DNA of 64,000 nt from Chrysopilus asiliformis (taxonomy: Eukaryota; Arthropoda; Insecta; Diptera; Rhagionidae): assembly GCA_964034945.1 (NCBI GenBank), contig OZ035962.1:81241942-81305941 (forward strand), written 5' to 3'. The notes below the pieces were generated by a model. The model had not been told where the DNA came from. It searched no databases and saw only the letters and a list, made by a program, of their open reading frames with translations. A program made the position numbers and the translations under genes. Position 1 is the first letter of the stretch; each line of letters starts with the position of its first letter. Of this stretch, positions 24,901 through 33,415 are shown piece after piece.

Positions 24901-27900
24901 AAAAATCCCTCGGGATTGCGTGGTTTTTAAAAGCTTTTATTTAGCTCGCTATCTTGTTTGTTTGTTTGTCGGGGTCAAATCTTGCAATCTAATTTTGACC
25001 CACTTCCACTCATCCGATTCACTTGGAATTTAGTACACTTTTATAAGTCCGATGACAATACAATATTTTCTCTACTTCGTCCTTGTAAAGATAAGAGAAG
25101 GTCCTGTAAGGATAACGTGATTATCCTTTTCTCCAAATTTTCCGGAAAAAAATCTATCCTGGGGGTTTTTGGGGTCGCTAAATCCGAATCTGTCATTAAA
25201 AAGTCTGTAAGGATAACGGAAGGTCCTGTAAGGATAACGTGATTATCCTTTTCTCCAAATTTTCCGGAAAAAAATCTATCCTGGGGGTTTTTGGGGTTCG
25301 CTGAATACGATTCTCAAGTTAAAAGCCTGTAAGGACATCTCAAATGTAAGGATATATCGCACATGGTCCCGTAGACTGTAGTATCTCAAAATCTGCCATT
25401 TCAAGAAAAACGCATTCAAAGTTTTCATTTCAAAATAATTGTTTATAAATAATTGTTTTTTTCTGTTGTCTGTACAGTAATATTGCAATTTATTACTCTT
25501 TTGATAATAATTTACAGATCATTTGCTTCATTTTTTTTTTGCAATAATAAAAGATAGAGTTAGGTTTGTTTTCCACAAAATCAATTTAAATTTTAAAAAA
25601 TGGGAATTTAAAAAACCAAAAATAAATAAATTTTAGGACTACGTTTACATTTAAATTTGTTTTTCATTTGATTCAGTCATTTTTCCTTTACATAATGGAA
25701 TAATTACTCAAAAACACATTTTTTTGAGATACTACAGTCTACGGGGCCATGTTCGATATATTCGAAGACAAAATAAAAAATATAAAAGTTTTGAATCAAA
25801 TAACTGCCGAATTTGAATTTTCTGTTAAATTTTCAATAAATGTTCGTTCACAAATTGTTTTATATATATTTTTTTTTTGTAAATATTATGATGTAATTAT
25901 GCTGAAAATGTGCTAAATCGCGAAATATACAGATATTTAAGCGACAACAAGGAAAGTATGGGAAAAAACTAGAACTACGAATATTTACGTATGCTAAATG
26001 GGAGTTCTTAAGTTGCTTTGTAGTCAACAAACAGATAAAATTATCTTAAAGTTTATCCCCGCGTGTAATAAATTTTATACTTGGTGGCAATATAAAAACA
26101 TTTAGTTCAACATTTAACAAACTGAGTAAACCGATCATAAATTAAGATATGGAAAAAAGTTCACAGTAATTCACATTTGCTGAATAATTAAAAAAAATAT
26201 ACTTCACCCTAAGTGATGTCAACACAATAGTAAAAACCTGTACAGTGGAACCTCAATATGTCAAAGTTGACGACGACAGACGAAACTTCGAGATATTGAG
26301 GTTCGACATAGCAAGAAATTTCGAGTTACCGACATCGATGATGAGCCATAATAGAAGATAAAGTCTTACACGATCGTTTTAACATATTTATCATTTTATA
26401 ATTTTACCAGTGTTTTCCAACCTTTTGCGGTGGCGTACCTCATAGCAAGCTTGTTTTTCCTGGCATGACCCTTTATATCATTATATACAAAATGTTAGCT
26501 TAAACTGTATAGAAAAGATATTCTTATTAATATTCTTATTAAGTGGCCGCAGGCGAAAATTTGTCTGAACCGAATCGATAACTATAAAAAAACTCAAATA
26601 AAAGGCAGTAATAGTAGTAAAGGTTGCCTTAAAATAGAGTAGCCTTTACCTTTAACACGTTGGCAGCCAGTACAATTATCACTAAAGTGCCTAACTGTTT
26701 TCGCCGTTTTATAGTGATTATTATTTTTATAAAAAATATGTTGATTTACTATCAAGTATGCATGTAACACCCGGTGGTATACGAAGCTTCATATTCAAAA
26801 AAAAAAAAAAAACAAACCACTGGTGAGTCACACGGCAGCCAACGTGTTAAACACAAAGGTTGTTCCCCGAGAAAAAAACGTTAAATGGTGCTTAACCCTT
26901 TCGTACAATCTTTTGAACTACTGTATTGCAGGAAAAAAATTGTTTTATAAGTTTTTGTCGGTTTTTATACAAGGTGACTTTAATAAACTGTTTGATTATT
27001 TTTTGTTTACGACACCCCGCCAATCTTTCAAAATTTGGTTGCCATGATTTGGTTTTTTAGATTTCGCATACCCTCTGATACCAGCCGATGGTACCCCAAG
27101 GAGTGTATTTGCCTCAGGTTGGGACGCACTGCACTTGACATTTAATTACTTCCAAATTGTTTTTATTCGATTAATCTAAGTCTCTTTGTCTTCCTGTGGT
27201 TTCTTGGTAGAATCTAGGACTGATTGAGATCCGATAGGTTGTACAGAAACTCGCGAAACTTCGACATATCGGGGGTTACATTCGAGTTATCGAGGGATTC
27301 GAGTTACCGACGTCCAATTTCGGAGGTTCCATTGTAGTGCAATAGACACATATTCGATGGTTTGATAAATTTTTCACCACGATTTTATACTGTTTTACTG
27401 CGGCCGTGTGTTCCGGATGGTAAAGTATTTGGCCAATAATCCGGAGGTCGATGGTTCGATTCCCGACTGTGGTTCGCTGTCGTTCAAGTGTACTCAACTT
27501 GCTTTACGAAATGAGTAGTGATAGTTGCCGCGTGGTGTTAACGATATTGACGGTCTATATTAGACTACTATCACTGTTGATTAGTTCCAAAGTAAGAAAA
27601 CCTTGCAAGTGTTGAGATTCATCCCTCTCCCATTTGGGGCGCACCGCCTAGGGTTTGTAAAGTGGTGAGAACCGAAATCGGTTAATCGATTTTTTGTTAA
27701 AAATTATCAAAACTAAAAAACCGGCTGCCTGTCCGTCCGCAGTCTAAACGCGGTAATTTTTGAAAGTATGGAGTTAGAAATCTGAAATTTGGCACAGATA
27801 AGTTTCTTGTAAAAAAAAATTTAAGTTCTAGAGCGAGCAAAAAATTAATAGGACCAAAATTATTTAGGGTATGATTCTACATAACCCTCCCATACATTAA

Positions 27901-30900
27901 AATCAAATCGGAATACTCATTCTACCCTTCCCCATACAAGGGAAAATTTTTTGTAATCGAAATTCGGTCTGTTTTCATATATGAAGGATTTTACTGCTGC
28001 ACCTGGGCAATTGTTGCTTTTCTTATGGTTTATTTTAGTTTGCATTGATGGAAAATCGAACAGTCTTCACTTTTTGATCTTCACACTCGTAAATCCTATG
28101 GGAATCTCTTAGTGATGACCACTTAAGTGATTATCGCCAAAAAAGAAAGAATCATGGATTATAGAAACATGATTAACATGTTTTGCATAATGTTGAGAGC
28201 CGCAAAAATAAATCACTAATTCAGGCATACCTAATAATAACCAGTTTCAAATTTTATGATAGTTTATCACCTCTAAAAGCTTTGTTTGTTTGTTTTTTAA
28301 TTCTACAATTAATATTTCCTCTTCTACTTCCAGACACAAATTGCCGAACTAAAGTCGCAGTGCTGAGCTATCCACGCTATTGCCGCTATCGAGCGACCCT
28401 GAAACGTCTTGAAAATGTCGAAGATGAGTGGCTCAAGAATTCCATTGTGGCTGCCTTGTGTGGATTCCCGCCAGCCATTACAGCCGCCGATATGCGCGTC
28501 ATGTTCTGCAAGGACACATTCGATTATCCTGAATTGGAAACCCACGAACTCCTGTGCAATCATTTGGCGCCGAAGCTCAAGGGGCGGCCGCGAGGTCGGA
28601 AAAAGAAACGACGCTCGGAGTCACCGTTTTCAGTTGGGAAGCGAGCGGATTCGTACAGCGATTCCAACGAGTCCGACATTTCGATATTCTCCGTTGGAAA
28701 GGTGAGTTGTTTATTTGTGTGTAGTTGGGGTTTTTTTAAATTAAAATTTGTTCCTTTTTTAGGGTACATCGAAGCCGCCACCACCTCGATCGCATCTGCG
28801 ATACAATCACAGGCCGGCGAGGACGAAGACAAGATCTGAATCGGAATACAAGCCACACAGGAAGATGGAACTTCTTAAGAGAAAGGAATTCGACGATGGA
28901 AATGACTTGGAGGACGACGAAGACGATGTGGAGGAGGAGATGGACAAGGAAATCGCAGTCAACAAAACCAAAAAGTACCTCAAGGATCGTCCAGGTCCCG
29001 GCAGGAAGCCGAAGAATCCCACTCCGATCATTGTGCCCAAACAACAGCAGCAGCAGCAACAAACGTTCGCGTCATCGTCGTCTTCGTCATCGTCATCATC
29101 AGCAGCAACAACAGTAGCAGCAGCAGCAGCATCGGCAGCAGCAGCATCGGCAGGAGGATCTTTGGCCACGACGTCCCTATCGAGTAGTGTTTCCGAGGAG
29201 AAGTTCTTTCTCCGCAAATTACATGAATTCCACATTAAGCACAACAATGAGATACCAAAGATGGTGTGGGTTAGTCTGAAGGGTGTCTATTTGTACGCCA
29301 TATTCCGTCAGGTTAAGAAATTGGGCGGCTATGATGCTGTGACCGCCAAGAAACAATGGAAGACGCTGTTCGGGGAGAAAAGTGGACCAGAGCACATCAT
29401 CACGAGACGCAAGTACGAGCGGATTCTTCTGCCATTGGAGCGGTCCGAGTTAGTTACCAAAAAGTCTGGAAAAGGAGAGTTCAAGAAGGAACCAATTGAC
29501 GAGGAGACAGCCCCGACGAAGTCGCAGAAGGTCACCAGCCTTAAGATGACCATTAAGAAGGAGAAGCGCGATGAACCGGAGCTGAGCAAGGAGGAAATGA
29601 TCAAAATCCAGAACAAGGTCAAGTCTAAGACGAAAGAAGGTGAGACGGAAGCGATGGTTGGGGGTACGTTGAAAGACGGTGAGATTCCAGTCATTAAGAA
29701 GGAAAGGGAAGATACGACTGAGATACAAAAGACCACCGCCGAACCGATGGAAACGGATGATGTGAAGCCATGCGTAATCACAGTTCCTGAAGCGACCGTG
29801 AAAACCGCCACAATCGAAAAACCGAGCACGGTGACTTCTAAGTCGGTTACATCGTGCGTGCCACCCGTTTCTGTACCAGTCACCGTCATTGTAGCGGCAA
29901 CGATGAGCAACGAAGGCGCAAAACTCGAATCAACCAGCACTTCTACCTCCGCAAAACATGGCGATGACGTCAAGCCAATATTGACGACGGTTTCATCAGA
30001 AAATTCGTCGTCGTCGTGTTTGTCCGCACCCAGCACCACCACCACCAGCACAACAACAAAACTGTCTTCAGGACCGACAGCTACGTTAACGTCTGGTGAT
30101 TCCTCGACGACGACAACGACCACATCTACATCGTCTTCATCGTCGCAGAAGATCCAAATCCAACAGCCGCACACGACGATCACAGTCCATCAGACCACAA
30201 TTCATCCGCAGATGCATTCCAAGCTGAGCACACAGAATCAGATTACCAATCAGATTCAAATCACGAATCAAATTCAGATCCAACAAATCACCGTGCAGCC
30301 GAGCATTGGCGGGGAGTCACCGAAGGCAGGTGGCAAGGGATCCGAATTCCGATGTAATATTAAGCAGGATTTGGACGGACAGGAGGTGAAAATCGAGAAC
30401 CGTGAAATTCTCACACCGCCACCAGCGCAAAATACGCCGCCAGCACGCGGGCCGGATGAAGACATGAAAGCTCCGTCTTCACTTCCGCCCAGCAATCGTC
30501 ATGGTCGTGCCAAATCCGAGCGGAAACCCTTCGAGAAGGAGAATATTCCATTTATCGCGGCTGGAACCACCATTACGCCGGTCATGGCTCAGCAACAGTC
30601 GCTGATCCCGAAGAAGTCTCCAGAAGTAATCGATTTGGTGGACAGCGACGGGGAAACTCCTTTGGCTGCAGCGAATATTCCTACGAATGCAAAAGCACAG
30701 CCAATCACAATACCGAAGAAGAAAGCCGCCGCGAAGCTGAACCAAATGCATGAGAACGCAATTCTTCCGCCTGTGAAGAAACGCAAACTGGATATTCTTC
30801 GAGAAGGTGGCTTGGAAGTAACTGCCATTAGCAATACGCATGGAGTGATTGCCTCCACTTCGCCACTGCCAGTTGCCGCAACGTTGCGGATTCCTTCGCA

Positions 30901-31924
30901 GACCTCCATAAATCCGATCAAGCGATTACCAGACGAGGATCGTTTCAATCTGCCAGCGGCGACAAGTTTGATTATTCCATCGGCCAATGGATTTCGAAGC
31001 AGCAACAGTGGGGGCGGCACAACACCAAAGATCAGTCCGCGAAGCATGTTTACAAAAACGGGCAAAATATTCGGGAATCCTAAGGACATCCTTCCGCCTA
31101 CCCCGCAGCACACGACTGCTGGAGAGATCCTCGATCTCACAGTCAAATCTCCGTTGAAGTTCCCTTCACTCGAGATTCATCCGATTCCGTCGGCCCGGCA
31201 TGTCCGATCCCCGCCTATTATGAACAGCAATCAACCGGCAGCGGCCGCAATGAATCTGTCAAATCCGAAGTCGAAACCAAAGTTGCCAGACACTGGCCTG
31301 CAGATAACTTTAGTGCCAACCGCTCAGCATCCTCCACAGCGCCATGTAACGCCGCCTTTGACCCATGCCCAGCATATTCATAACTCGCAGAACCACAATA
31401 TCAAGCGGAAAGCGATCGATATTATGACAGTGCCGATTCTGCCTTCCTCGTCTCATCATCCCCACCCGCACCATCAGCAGATGCCAATGAAGCCGGAGAA
31501 GAAGCGTTCGTCGACGCCTTCCGGGGGGATGCAGGGATCAGGGTTACCGCCCTCTTTGCAATCACAACAGATGCAACAGTCCTCGCAACATCATCAGCAG
31601 CACCAGCACCAGCACCAACAGCAGCACCAGCATCAACAGCAGCACCACCAACCCTCCCATGCGAATTCGGGCCGTCCAACGCCGCCCGTTCCCTCGAACT
31701 TCGCTAGTCCAAAACCTCCAGCATTCCCGTTCCCACCCTTCATCCCACATATGGCAGCTGCCGCCCCGCATCCTTTCCTACCAATGCTGAATCCTGTATT
31801 CTTGTCCAATTTATACGCCCAAACGCCGAATCTATTCCTACCCAATCAAATCCCGCAGGAGATTCTTCAGCTGTACAAGAATCTGCCGCCGGAAATGGGC
31901 GTCGTGCCGATCTCAAAAAGTTAA
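3726..31924 (+). CDS. ARID5B: ARID5-family AT-rich DNA-binding chromatin protein, five visible coding exons, 5' start exon not found
   Basis: Join 3726-3964, 4220-4409, 21312-21564, 28334-28701 and 28763-31924: 4,212 bases, 1,403 residues plus stop. Every junction is GT-AG with matching phase (2, 0, 1, 0). The order matches ARID5A/B. First comes an N-terminal BAH-like module beginning VVGGPCGYHGPYTFYK and continuing through LYFLPENTPMGRN and DEVIAISDKV. Next is the conserved LSYPRYCRYRATLKR block with an APKLKGRPRGRKKKRR basic patch. The ARID domain follows (about residues 498-578, with KKLGGYDAVTAKKQWK). A long low-complexity tail has poly-Gln, Ser, Ala and His. EVIDLVDSDGE in the tail looks like a SUMO-interacting motif. 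The family binds AT-rich DNA and, with PHF2 in vertebrates, regulates transcription; that role is inferred here. The first visible exon opens in phase 0 at an acceptor, so the initiator lies in an exon not identified upstream. The ATG at 3714 is in the polypyrimidine tract and is not the start. Confidence 0.93.
4220..4409 (+). CDS. ARID5B: ARID5 coding exon B (BAH-like module)
   Basis: The acceptor is a T run plus CAG ending at 4219; the donor GTAAGC begins at 4410. The exon encodes YKPVVLALGDCIPVRP, then IACLAEIRMIWRD and LYFLPENTPMGRNCHGE. These are the most conserved strands of the ARID5 N-terminal module. The exon ends in phase 0. Confidence 0.92.
4675..4839. mobile_element. pogo-like miniature element
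   Basis: The ends CAGTAATCCCCCTTAAACGG and the complement of CAGTAAAACCTCTTTTTACG are flanked by TA (4673-4674, 4840-4841). It is 165 bases, non-coding. Confidence 0.75.
4935..5140. mobile_element. TTAA miniature element (piggyBac type)
   Basis: It is flanked by TTAA (4931-4934, 5141-5144). The inverted ends are CACATTAACTG and CAGTCAACGTG. It has the same end type as 26656-26846. Non-coding. Confidence 0.75.
7511..8295. repeat. CAGGGATGGGAAACGTTATCG repeat family, copy 1
   Basis: It begins CAGGGATGGGAAACGTTATC and is rich in CGTAACGAAA. It aligns through about 8295 with copy 2 (12432-13191), then loses similarity, so the right end is missing. Copy 1 alone carries the 175-base insertion at 7757-7931. 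Confidence 0.75.
7757..7931. mobile_element. TTA-flanked miniature element inside repeat copy 1
   Basis: It is absent from copy 2 at the matching site. It is flanked by TTA (7754-7756, 7932-7934). The ends are AGGAGC and GCTCCT, followed by TTCAATGTTACTTGAC and its complement. A 3-bp TTA duplication fits PIF/Harbinger. Confidence 0.8.
8332..8357 (+). repeat. Poly-G run of 26 bases
   Basis: An uninterrupted run of 26 G follows AAAGC. It creates a false ORF with poly-Gly or poly-Pro. It could form a G-quadruplex, and its length may be inexact in the assembly. Confidence 0.9.
8519..8623. mobile_element. Hairpin miniature element A, copy 1
   Basis: Near-perfect palindromic ends (AGGCCTTATTACCGAACACG and complement) are flanked by CAG (8516-8518, 8624-8626). 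It is 105 bases. It shares its core (AACACTAACAACAACATTGA) and end type with the element at 17931-18059. Confidence 0.8.
8627..8797. mobile_element. Miniature element B abutting element A
   Basis: The inverted ends are GAGTGGTATTCCGTAACTTG and the complement of GAGTGATATTCCGTAACTTG. It is flanked by CAG (8624-8626, 8798-8800). The left CAG is also the right duplication of element A. Confidence 0.8.
10681..10927 (+). pseudogene. Non-LTR retrotransposon (LINE) reverse-transcriptase C-terminus fragment
   Basis: The frame from 10681 reads LNRVRWAGHVSRMSERDP, then TTRRRGRPNHRWQDGVDQD and NWRTSARDRDLWRETL. The RWAGHV, RRRGRPxxRW and DRDxWR motifs are the usual C-terminal signature of arthropod LINE reverse transcriptases. 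There is no RT core upstream; the copy is 5'-truncated. The frame drifts into non-conserved sequence after about 10927. Confidence 0.8.
12432..13191. repeat. CAGGGATGGGAA repeat family, copy 2 (most complete)
   Basis: It begins CAGGGATGGGAAGTGTTATC and ends TTGCTATTCCTG. Its terminal inverted repeat is about 12 bases, a hAT-like end. The flanks (CTTTTTAC and TTTTTTTTAC) hint at a degraded target duplication. Confidence 0.75.
13588..14468 (+). mobile_element. Internally deleted mariner-like element
   Basis: Terminal inverted repeats (CCGTATGCGTCATAAAAATC and its complement) at 13588 and 14449-14468 are flanked by TA target duplications (13586-13587, 14469-14470). It is 881 bases long, whereas intact members are about 1.3 kb. 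Remains of the transposase are visible: an N-terminal helix-turn-helix stretch (13749-13950), then RQDGAPCHTARS near 14029-14060 and SSPDLNPLDFLIW near 14128-14170, where the third catalytic residue is Asp. Stops and a deletion separate them. This is a dead copy of the D,D-type Tc1/mariner branch. Confidence 0.85.
14492..15964. mobile_element. Non-autonomous hAT element, 1.47 kb
   Basis: The inverted ends are TAGGGCTGCCAAAAATATGC and its complement. There is an exact 8-bp duplication GTCATTAC at 14484-14491 and 15965-15972. Subterminal ATATGCA motifs are dense near both ends. The middle is filled by a copy of the repeat listed at 14866-15663. Confidence 0.9.
14866..15663 (+). repeat. ACAGACTGACAG-bearing repeat family, copy nested in a hAT element
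   Basis: It shares long stretches with 19548-20321, 57096-58121 and, reversed, 21641-22595. These include a GACTGACAGACAGA microsatellite and GACTCCAATCGACTCAGGAG. Phrases such as TAACGGTAAAAGATA recur. It is non-coding and its exact ends are uncertain. Confidence 0.75.
15973..17930. other. AT-rich intron sequence, nothing recognised
   Basis: A-rich and T-rich runs with short chance ORFs. No splice-supported exon, repeat boundary or RNA gene was seen. Confidence 0.4.
17931..18059. mobile_element. Hairpin miniature element A, copy 2 (almost perfect palindrome)
   Basis: A 129-base element flanked by ATT (17928-17930, 18060-18062). The arms of about 60 bases begin AGGCCCTATCACAGAATCCG and are nearly exact complements. 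The core is homologous to the element at 8519-8623. Confidence 0.85.
18527..18978. mobile_element. PIF/Harbinger-type miniature element
   Basis: Inverted ends of about 38 bases (TGCGGCAGTCACACGACGCT and complement) are flanked by TTA (18524-18526, 18979-18981). It is 452 bases. It is rich in CAGCGCTGCTA-type motifs and non-coding. Confidence 0.85.
19148..19445 (+). repeat. Retroelement-like 3' tail
   Basis: It contains a duplicated CAGGCGAGGGGTATCGAGGG (near 19160 and 19280). It then has AAGTTTCGTGAAAATCGTTA followed by GGCGGGTTTTCGAG, ending with TATTATATTATAGG. Phrases of this kind are typical of the 3' ends of insect non-LTR or SINE elements. No coding part remains. Confidence 0.4.
19548..20321 (+). 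repeat. ACAGACTGACAG-bearing repeat family, truncated copy
   Basis: It matches 57096-58121 through the microsatellite block (20175-20232) and ACTCCAATTGACTCGGGAGT, then diverges after about 20321. Confidence 0.7.
21312..21564 (+). CDS. ARID5B: ARID5 coding exon C (DEVIAISDKV exon)
   Basis: The acceptor TTTTCAG ends at 21311 and the donor GTTGGT begins at 21565. It starts DEVIAISDKVVIRAEDFLNW, the direct continuation of exon B in ARID5 proteins, 16.9 kb upstream. The rest (a Gln/Ser/Thr-rich linker, LDFTEVEREKNS) is poorly conserved. It ends in phase 1 and completes an Asp codon with exon D. Confidence 0.9.
21641..22595 (-). repeat. ACAGACTGACAG-bearing repeat family, reverse copy
   Basis: This is the reverse complement of the family at 57096-58121. 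The shared GTCTGTCAGTCTGTGTACAA block is near 21935-21955. It carries an inserted miniature element at 21687-21822. Confidence 0.75.
21687..21822. mobile_element. Miniature element inserted in the reverse repeat copy
   Basis: It is flanked by ATT (21684-21686, 21823-21825) and absent from sister copies. The ends are GGGGCGGATT and AATACGCCCT. Subterminal repeats ACAGTTTTTCTTT and AAAGAAAAACTGT are inverted. 136 bases. Confidence 0.7.
22727..23036 (-). CDS. Small secreted cysteine-rich peptide, two exons, nested in the ARID5 intron
   Basis: Join (minus) 23036-22840 and 22766-22727: 237 bases, 78 residues. The ATG at 23036 opens a clear signal peptide (MAKFSAILLGLMFVCASLA). An acidic, Thr/Pro-containing spacer follows, then a C-terminal region with six cysteines: C-x-C-x3-C in exon 1 and C-x6-C-C in exon 2. 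The 73-base intron has a consensus donor GTAAGT and an acceptor CCCACAG, and phase 2 joins cleanly. Without splicing the frame stops three bases past the junction, so the second cysteine cluster exists only in the spliced form. A TATAAAA box lies upstream. The precursor is probably secreted and disulfide-bonded; its function is unknown. Host-defence peptide, salivary effector or signalling peptide are all possible. I do not recognise the family. Confidence 0.75.
23142..23150 (-). promoter_or_regulatory. Candidate TATA box of the cysteine-rich peptide gene
   Basis: On the minus strand this reads TATAAAAAA, about 105-115 bases before the ATG at 23036. That spacing fits a start site near 23115 and a 5' leader of about 80 nucleotides. 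This is inferred from motif and distance only. Confidence 0.45.
23445..23710. repeat. Foreign segment inside repeat copy 3
   Basis: A GC-richer segment (GCCTGCGTGGAAACTGGTAA, CAGGCTCCTGATGGGTTTTC) has no counterpart in copies 1 and 2. It then includes a T-rich tract with TTTTTGCAG. It may be a retroelement piece or captured genic sequence; origin not recognised. Confidence 0.35.
24151..24274. mobile_element. TTAA miniature element
   Basis: It is flanked by TTAA (24147-24150, 24275-24278). The ends are CCTTTAGACTGCC and the complement of CGTTTAGACCGCC. 124 bases, non-coding. Confidence 0.75.
24929..25372 (+). repeat. Repeat with internal ~115-base tandem unit, copy 1
   Basis: It matches 62577-63004. 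The unit contains GTAAGGATAACGTGATTATC, then CTCCAAATTTTCCGG and CTGGGGGTTTTTGGGG, and occurs twice in each copy. Non-coding. Confidence 0.75.
26243..27334. mobile_element. pogo-like element, about 1.1 kb, no transposase
   Basis: The ends CAGTGGAACCTC and GAGGTTCCATTG are flanked by TA (26241-26242, 27335-27336). Subterminal motifs (CGAGTTACCGAC, CGAAACTTCGA) are repeated in inverted orientation at both ends. A TTAA element is nested at 26656-26846. Confidence 0.7.
26656..26846. mobile_element. TTAA miniature element nested in the pogo-like element
   Basis: It is flanked by TTAA (26652-26655, 26847-26850). The ends are CACGTTGGCAGCC and GGCAGCCAACGTG. 191 bases. Confidence 0.8.
27400..27680 (+). 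repeat. Probable tRNA-derived SINE
   Basis: A perfect RNA polymerase III B box (GGTTCGATTCC, near 27451) lies about 50 bases after an A-box-like stretch (GGATGGTAAAGT). An unrelated body and T-rich sequence follow. It does not fold as a functional tRNA. No other copy is present in the window. Confidence 0.5.
27760..27935 (-). repeat. Relic of the AACAAAAGCTATAATTGCC repeat family
   Basis: Reversed, the sequence TATGGGAGGGTTATGTAGAA and TCATACCCTAAATAA matches the middle of the copies at 52936-53526 and 36440-36740. Confidence 0.5.
28334..28701 (+). CDS. ARID5B: ARID5 coding exon D (LSYPRYCRYR block)
   Basis: The acceptor TTCCAG ends at 28333 and the donor GTGAGT begins at 28702. It encodes VAVLSYPRYCRYRATLKRL, MRVMFCKDTFDYPELETHE and NHLAPKLKGRPRGRKKKRR, all strongly ARID5-like. 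The reading frame upstream of 28334 back to 28183 is open by chance and belongs to the intron. Confidence 0.93.
28763..31924 (+). CDS. ARID5B: ARID5 terminal coding exon (ARID domain and long low-complexity tail)
   Basis: The acceptor TTTTTTAG ends at 28762 after a 61-base intron; the stop TAA is at 31922-31924. The ARID domain lies at about 29204-29446. Around it are an acidic run (28900-28950), poly-Gln/Ser/Ala (29042-29150), Thr/Ser-rich runs (30028-30150), a SUMO-interacting-like EVIDLVDSDGE near 30625, and a His/Gln run (31580-31655). The end is Pro/Phe-rich (PHPFLPMLNPVFLSNLYAQ). GC content is clearly higher than in the surrounding DNA. Several long antisense ORFs here are shadows of the codon bias. 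Confidence 0.95.
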   Translation, partial: GTSKPPPPRSHLRYNHRPARTKTRSESEYKPHRKMELLKRKEFDDGNDLEDDEDDVEEEMDKEIAVNKTKKYLKDRPGPGRKPKNPTPIIVPKQQQQQQQTFASSSSSSSSSSAATTVAAAAASAAAASAGGSLATTSLSSSVSEEKFFLRKLHEFHIKHNNEIPKMVWVSLKGVYLYAIFRQVKKLGGYDAVTAKKQWKTLFGEKSGPEHIITRRKYERILLPLERSELVTKKSGKGEFKKEPIDEETAPTKSQKVTSLKMTIKKEKRDEPELSKEEMIKIQNKVKSKTKEGETEAMVGGTLKDGEIPVIKKEREDTTEIQKTTAEPMETDDVKPCVITVPEATVKTATIEKPSTVTSKSVTSCVPPVSVPVTVIVAATMSNEGAKLESTSTSTSAKHGDDVKPILTTVSSENSSSSCLSAPSTTTTSTTTKLSSGPTATLTSGDSSTTTTTTSTSSSSSQKIQIQQPHTTITVHQTTIHPQMHSKLSTQNQITNQIQITNQIQIQQITVQPSIGGESPKAGGKGSEFRCNIKQDLDGQEVKIENREILTPPPAQNTPPARGPDEDMKAPSSLPPSNRHGRAKSERKPFEKENIPFIAAGTTITPVMAQQQSLIPKKSPEVIDLVDSDGETPLAAANIPTNAKAQPITIPKKKAAAKLNQMHENAILPPVKKRKLDILREGGLEVTAISNTHGVIASTSPLPVAATLRIPSQTSINPIKRLPDEDRFNLPAATSLIIPSANGFRSSNSGGGTTPKISPRSMFTKTGKIFGNPKDILPPTPQHTTAGEILDLTVKSPLKFPSLEIHPIPSARHVRSPPIMNSNQPAAAAMNLSNPKSKPKLPDTGLQITLVPTAQHPPQRHVTPPLTHAQHIHNSQNHNIKRKAIDIMTVPILPSSSHHPHPHHQQMPMKPEKKRSSTPSGGMQGSGLPPSLQSQQMQQSSQHHQQHQHQHQQQHQHQQQHHQPSHANSGRPTPPVPSNFASPKPPAFPFPPFIPHMAAAAPHPFLPMLNPVFLSNLYAQTPNLFLPNQIPQEILQLYKNLPPEMGVVPISKS

Positions 31925-33186
31925 ACCCAAGAATTTGTTTTGTCACGCCCTGTAAATAAACCAAACTCCATCCTCCCCCGTCAAGACATAACAGAAAAAA
32001 AACCTCCAATAGAAAAAAAACTAAATGCTAACTTTGTACAAAAATCAAGTTGGAAACCAATTTTCTTTGGAATGTAGAAATTTTTGCAAAACAAACATAA
32101 GAAAGAAATTTATAACAAATGAAATATTAATTTGTAAGCAGTATAAGGCATATAAAAGATAATAAGATAATTAATAGATAAAATTATTATTACTACGTAT
32201 ATATAAATATATTGTAATATTGTCATTTTTTTAAATTACGGTATATATAAAACATACACGTTGAAATGACAGAGATTTTAAATATGAAAAAAAAACAAAC
32301 AACACAAAACATAGAATTTTTCGCTATGGAGATGACTTTTTTTTGTTGTTTTATTAGAATTACGTAAGAAAATCAAATTATGAGTAGAAAAAATGTTTTA
32401 TTACGGTTAGAGTATAAATGAAAATATATTATAAAATGTATATGCAAATAAAATGATAAATATTTAATGAAATTATTATTGGACGTCGTGAGATTTGAAC
32501 GTGTGGGAGAGCAATAGAAATGGGGGGTTGATAAAGTTTAAAATGTTTAATTTGATGGAAAAATGTCTTTTTTTTTGTTGTAAACACTAAGAAGTGTTTG
32601 AGAAGGAAATCACGAGTACTAAACATTAATTAATTGTTTTGAAACCAAATTAGTTTTGTAGCTTTTTATGACACTTTTTTTTACAAATAGTCGAAAAAGG
32701 GTCAGAAAAACTGCAACGGAATGAATTTTGATCAAATCCCAAAAAATTTGCATTGCTTTTACCACATCTAAAACCTCACAACATCCAATAGTGCTAATAA
32801 TTTAGCCGTCTGAATCAGAATGTTTGTTTTTTTGAATAAATTTTAGTGCCAGTAGTGTTGACGTTGATTAATTGATTAATTTTTTCTCCACTTTTTTTTG
32901 TATTATATTACTTTTTTATATTTCTGGATTTGTTTCCACATTATTCGTTTTATTTGCAAAATTAATCTCAAGTGACACAAGAAACCGTAGAGTGCACACT
33001 ACGCTCTAAACTCACACCAATTTCTTTACTTTATGGACGTGTCGCCAACTTTGCGTCCTTTTGTGTTACTTGGAGAGAATGTTTTTTTTATTTGTTAATC
33101 ATAGAGAAGTTGATTATTCTGCATGCTTCTTGCAATTATATATGATCATTTGGTTGATTATTATATTATATTCATATCGACGCATC
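31925..33186 (+). other. ARID5 3' UTR and downstream AT-rich sequence
   Basis: A candidate poly(A) signal AATAAA lies at 31955-31960, with more AATAAA/ATAAA motifs further on (for example 32445-32460), so the 3' end is uncertain. No coding signal was seen in the rest. Confidence 0.5.
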
Positions 33187-33415
33187 CGTGCAAGACTATC
33201 GTATCTCTCTTGAGCTGTCAAATTTCTGACGTTTTTTGTCAGTACGATAAAACATTAATATGGGGAAGAATTTTAGTTATTTTTAATGATTTTGGAAAAA
33301 AAATTGTTCAATATACAATTTTGAACTTTTAACATCTCAAAAAAGATGAGTTTTATTTTTTAGTGAATTAAAAATTCAACATTCAAGAATGTCAAGTTAC
33401 GATAGTCTTGCACGG
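33187..33415. mobile_element. Miniature inverted-repeat element
   Basis: The ends CCGTGCAAGACTATCGTA and the exact complement (33398-33415) enclose AT-rich non-coding sequence. A target duplication was not clear. Confidence 0.6.

Larger units (their letters stand above)
21565..28333 (+). other. ARID5B: ARID5 intron, 6.8 kb, hosting the nested peptide gene
   Basis: It runs from the GTTGGT donor to the TTCCAG acceptor. It contains the minus-strand peptide gene, several miniature elements, a pogo-like element and a SINE. The stretches 24370-24925 and 25380-26240 show nothing recognisable. Confidence 0.8.

Noticed and set aside
27420..27475. Possible tRNA gene with a perfect B box
   Set aside because: No cloverleaf or acceptor stem pairs, and the following body suggests a tRNA-derived SINE.
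28183..28333. ORF extension upstream of ARID5 exon D
   Set aside because: It precedes a consensus acceptor and shows no family similarity; the phase to exon C is exact at 28334.
29329..30183. 284-residue minus-strand ORF and several other antisense ORFs across ARID5
   Set aside because: They are shadows of the codon bias and simple triplet repeats of the ARID5 coding exon. No splice sites or domains.
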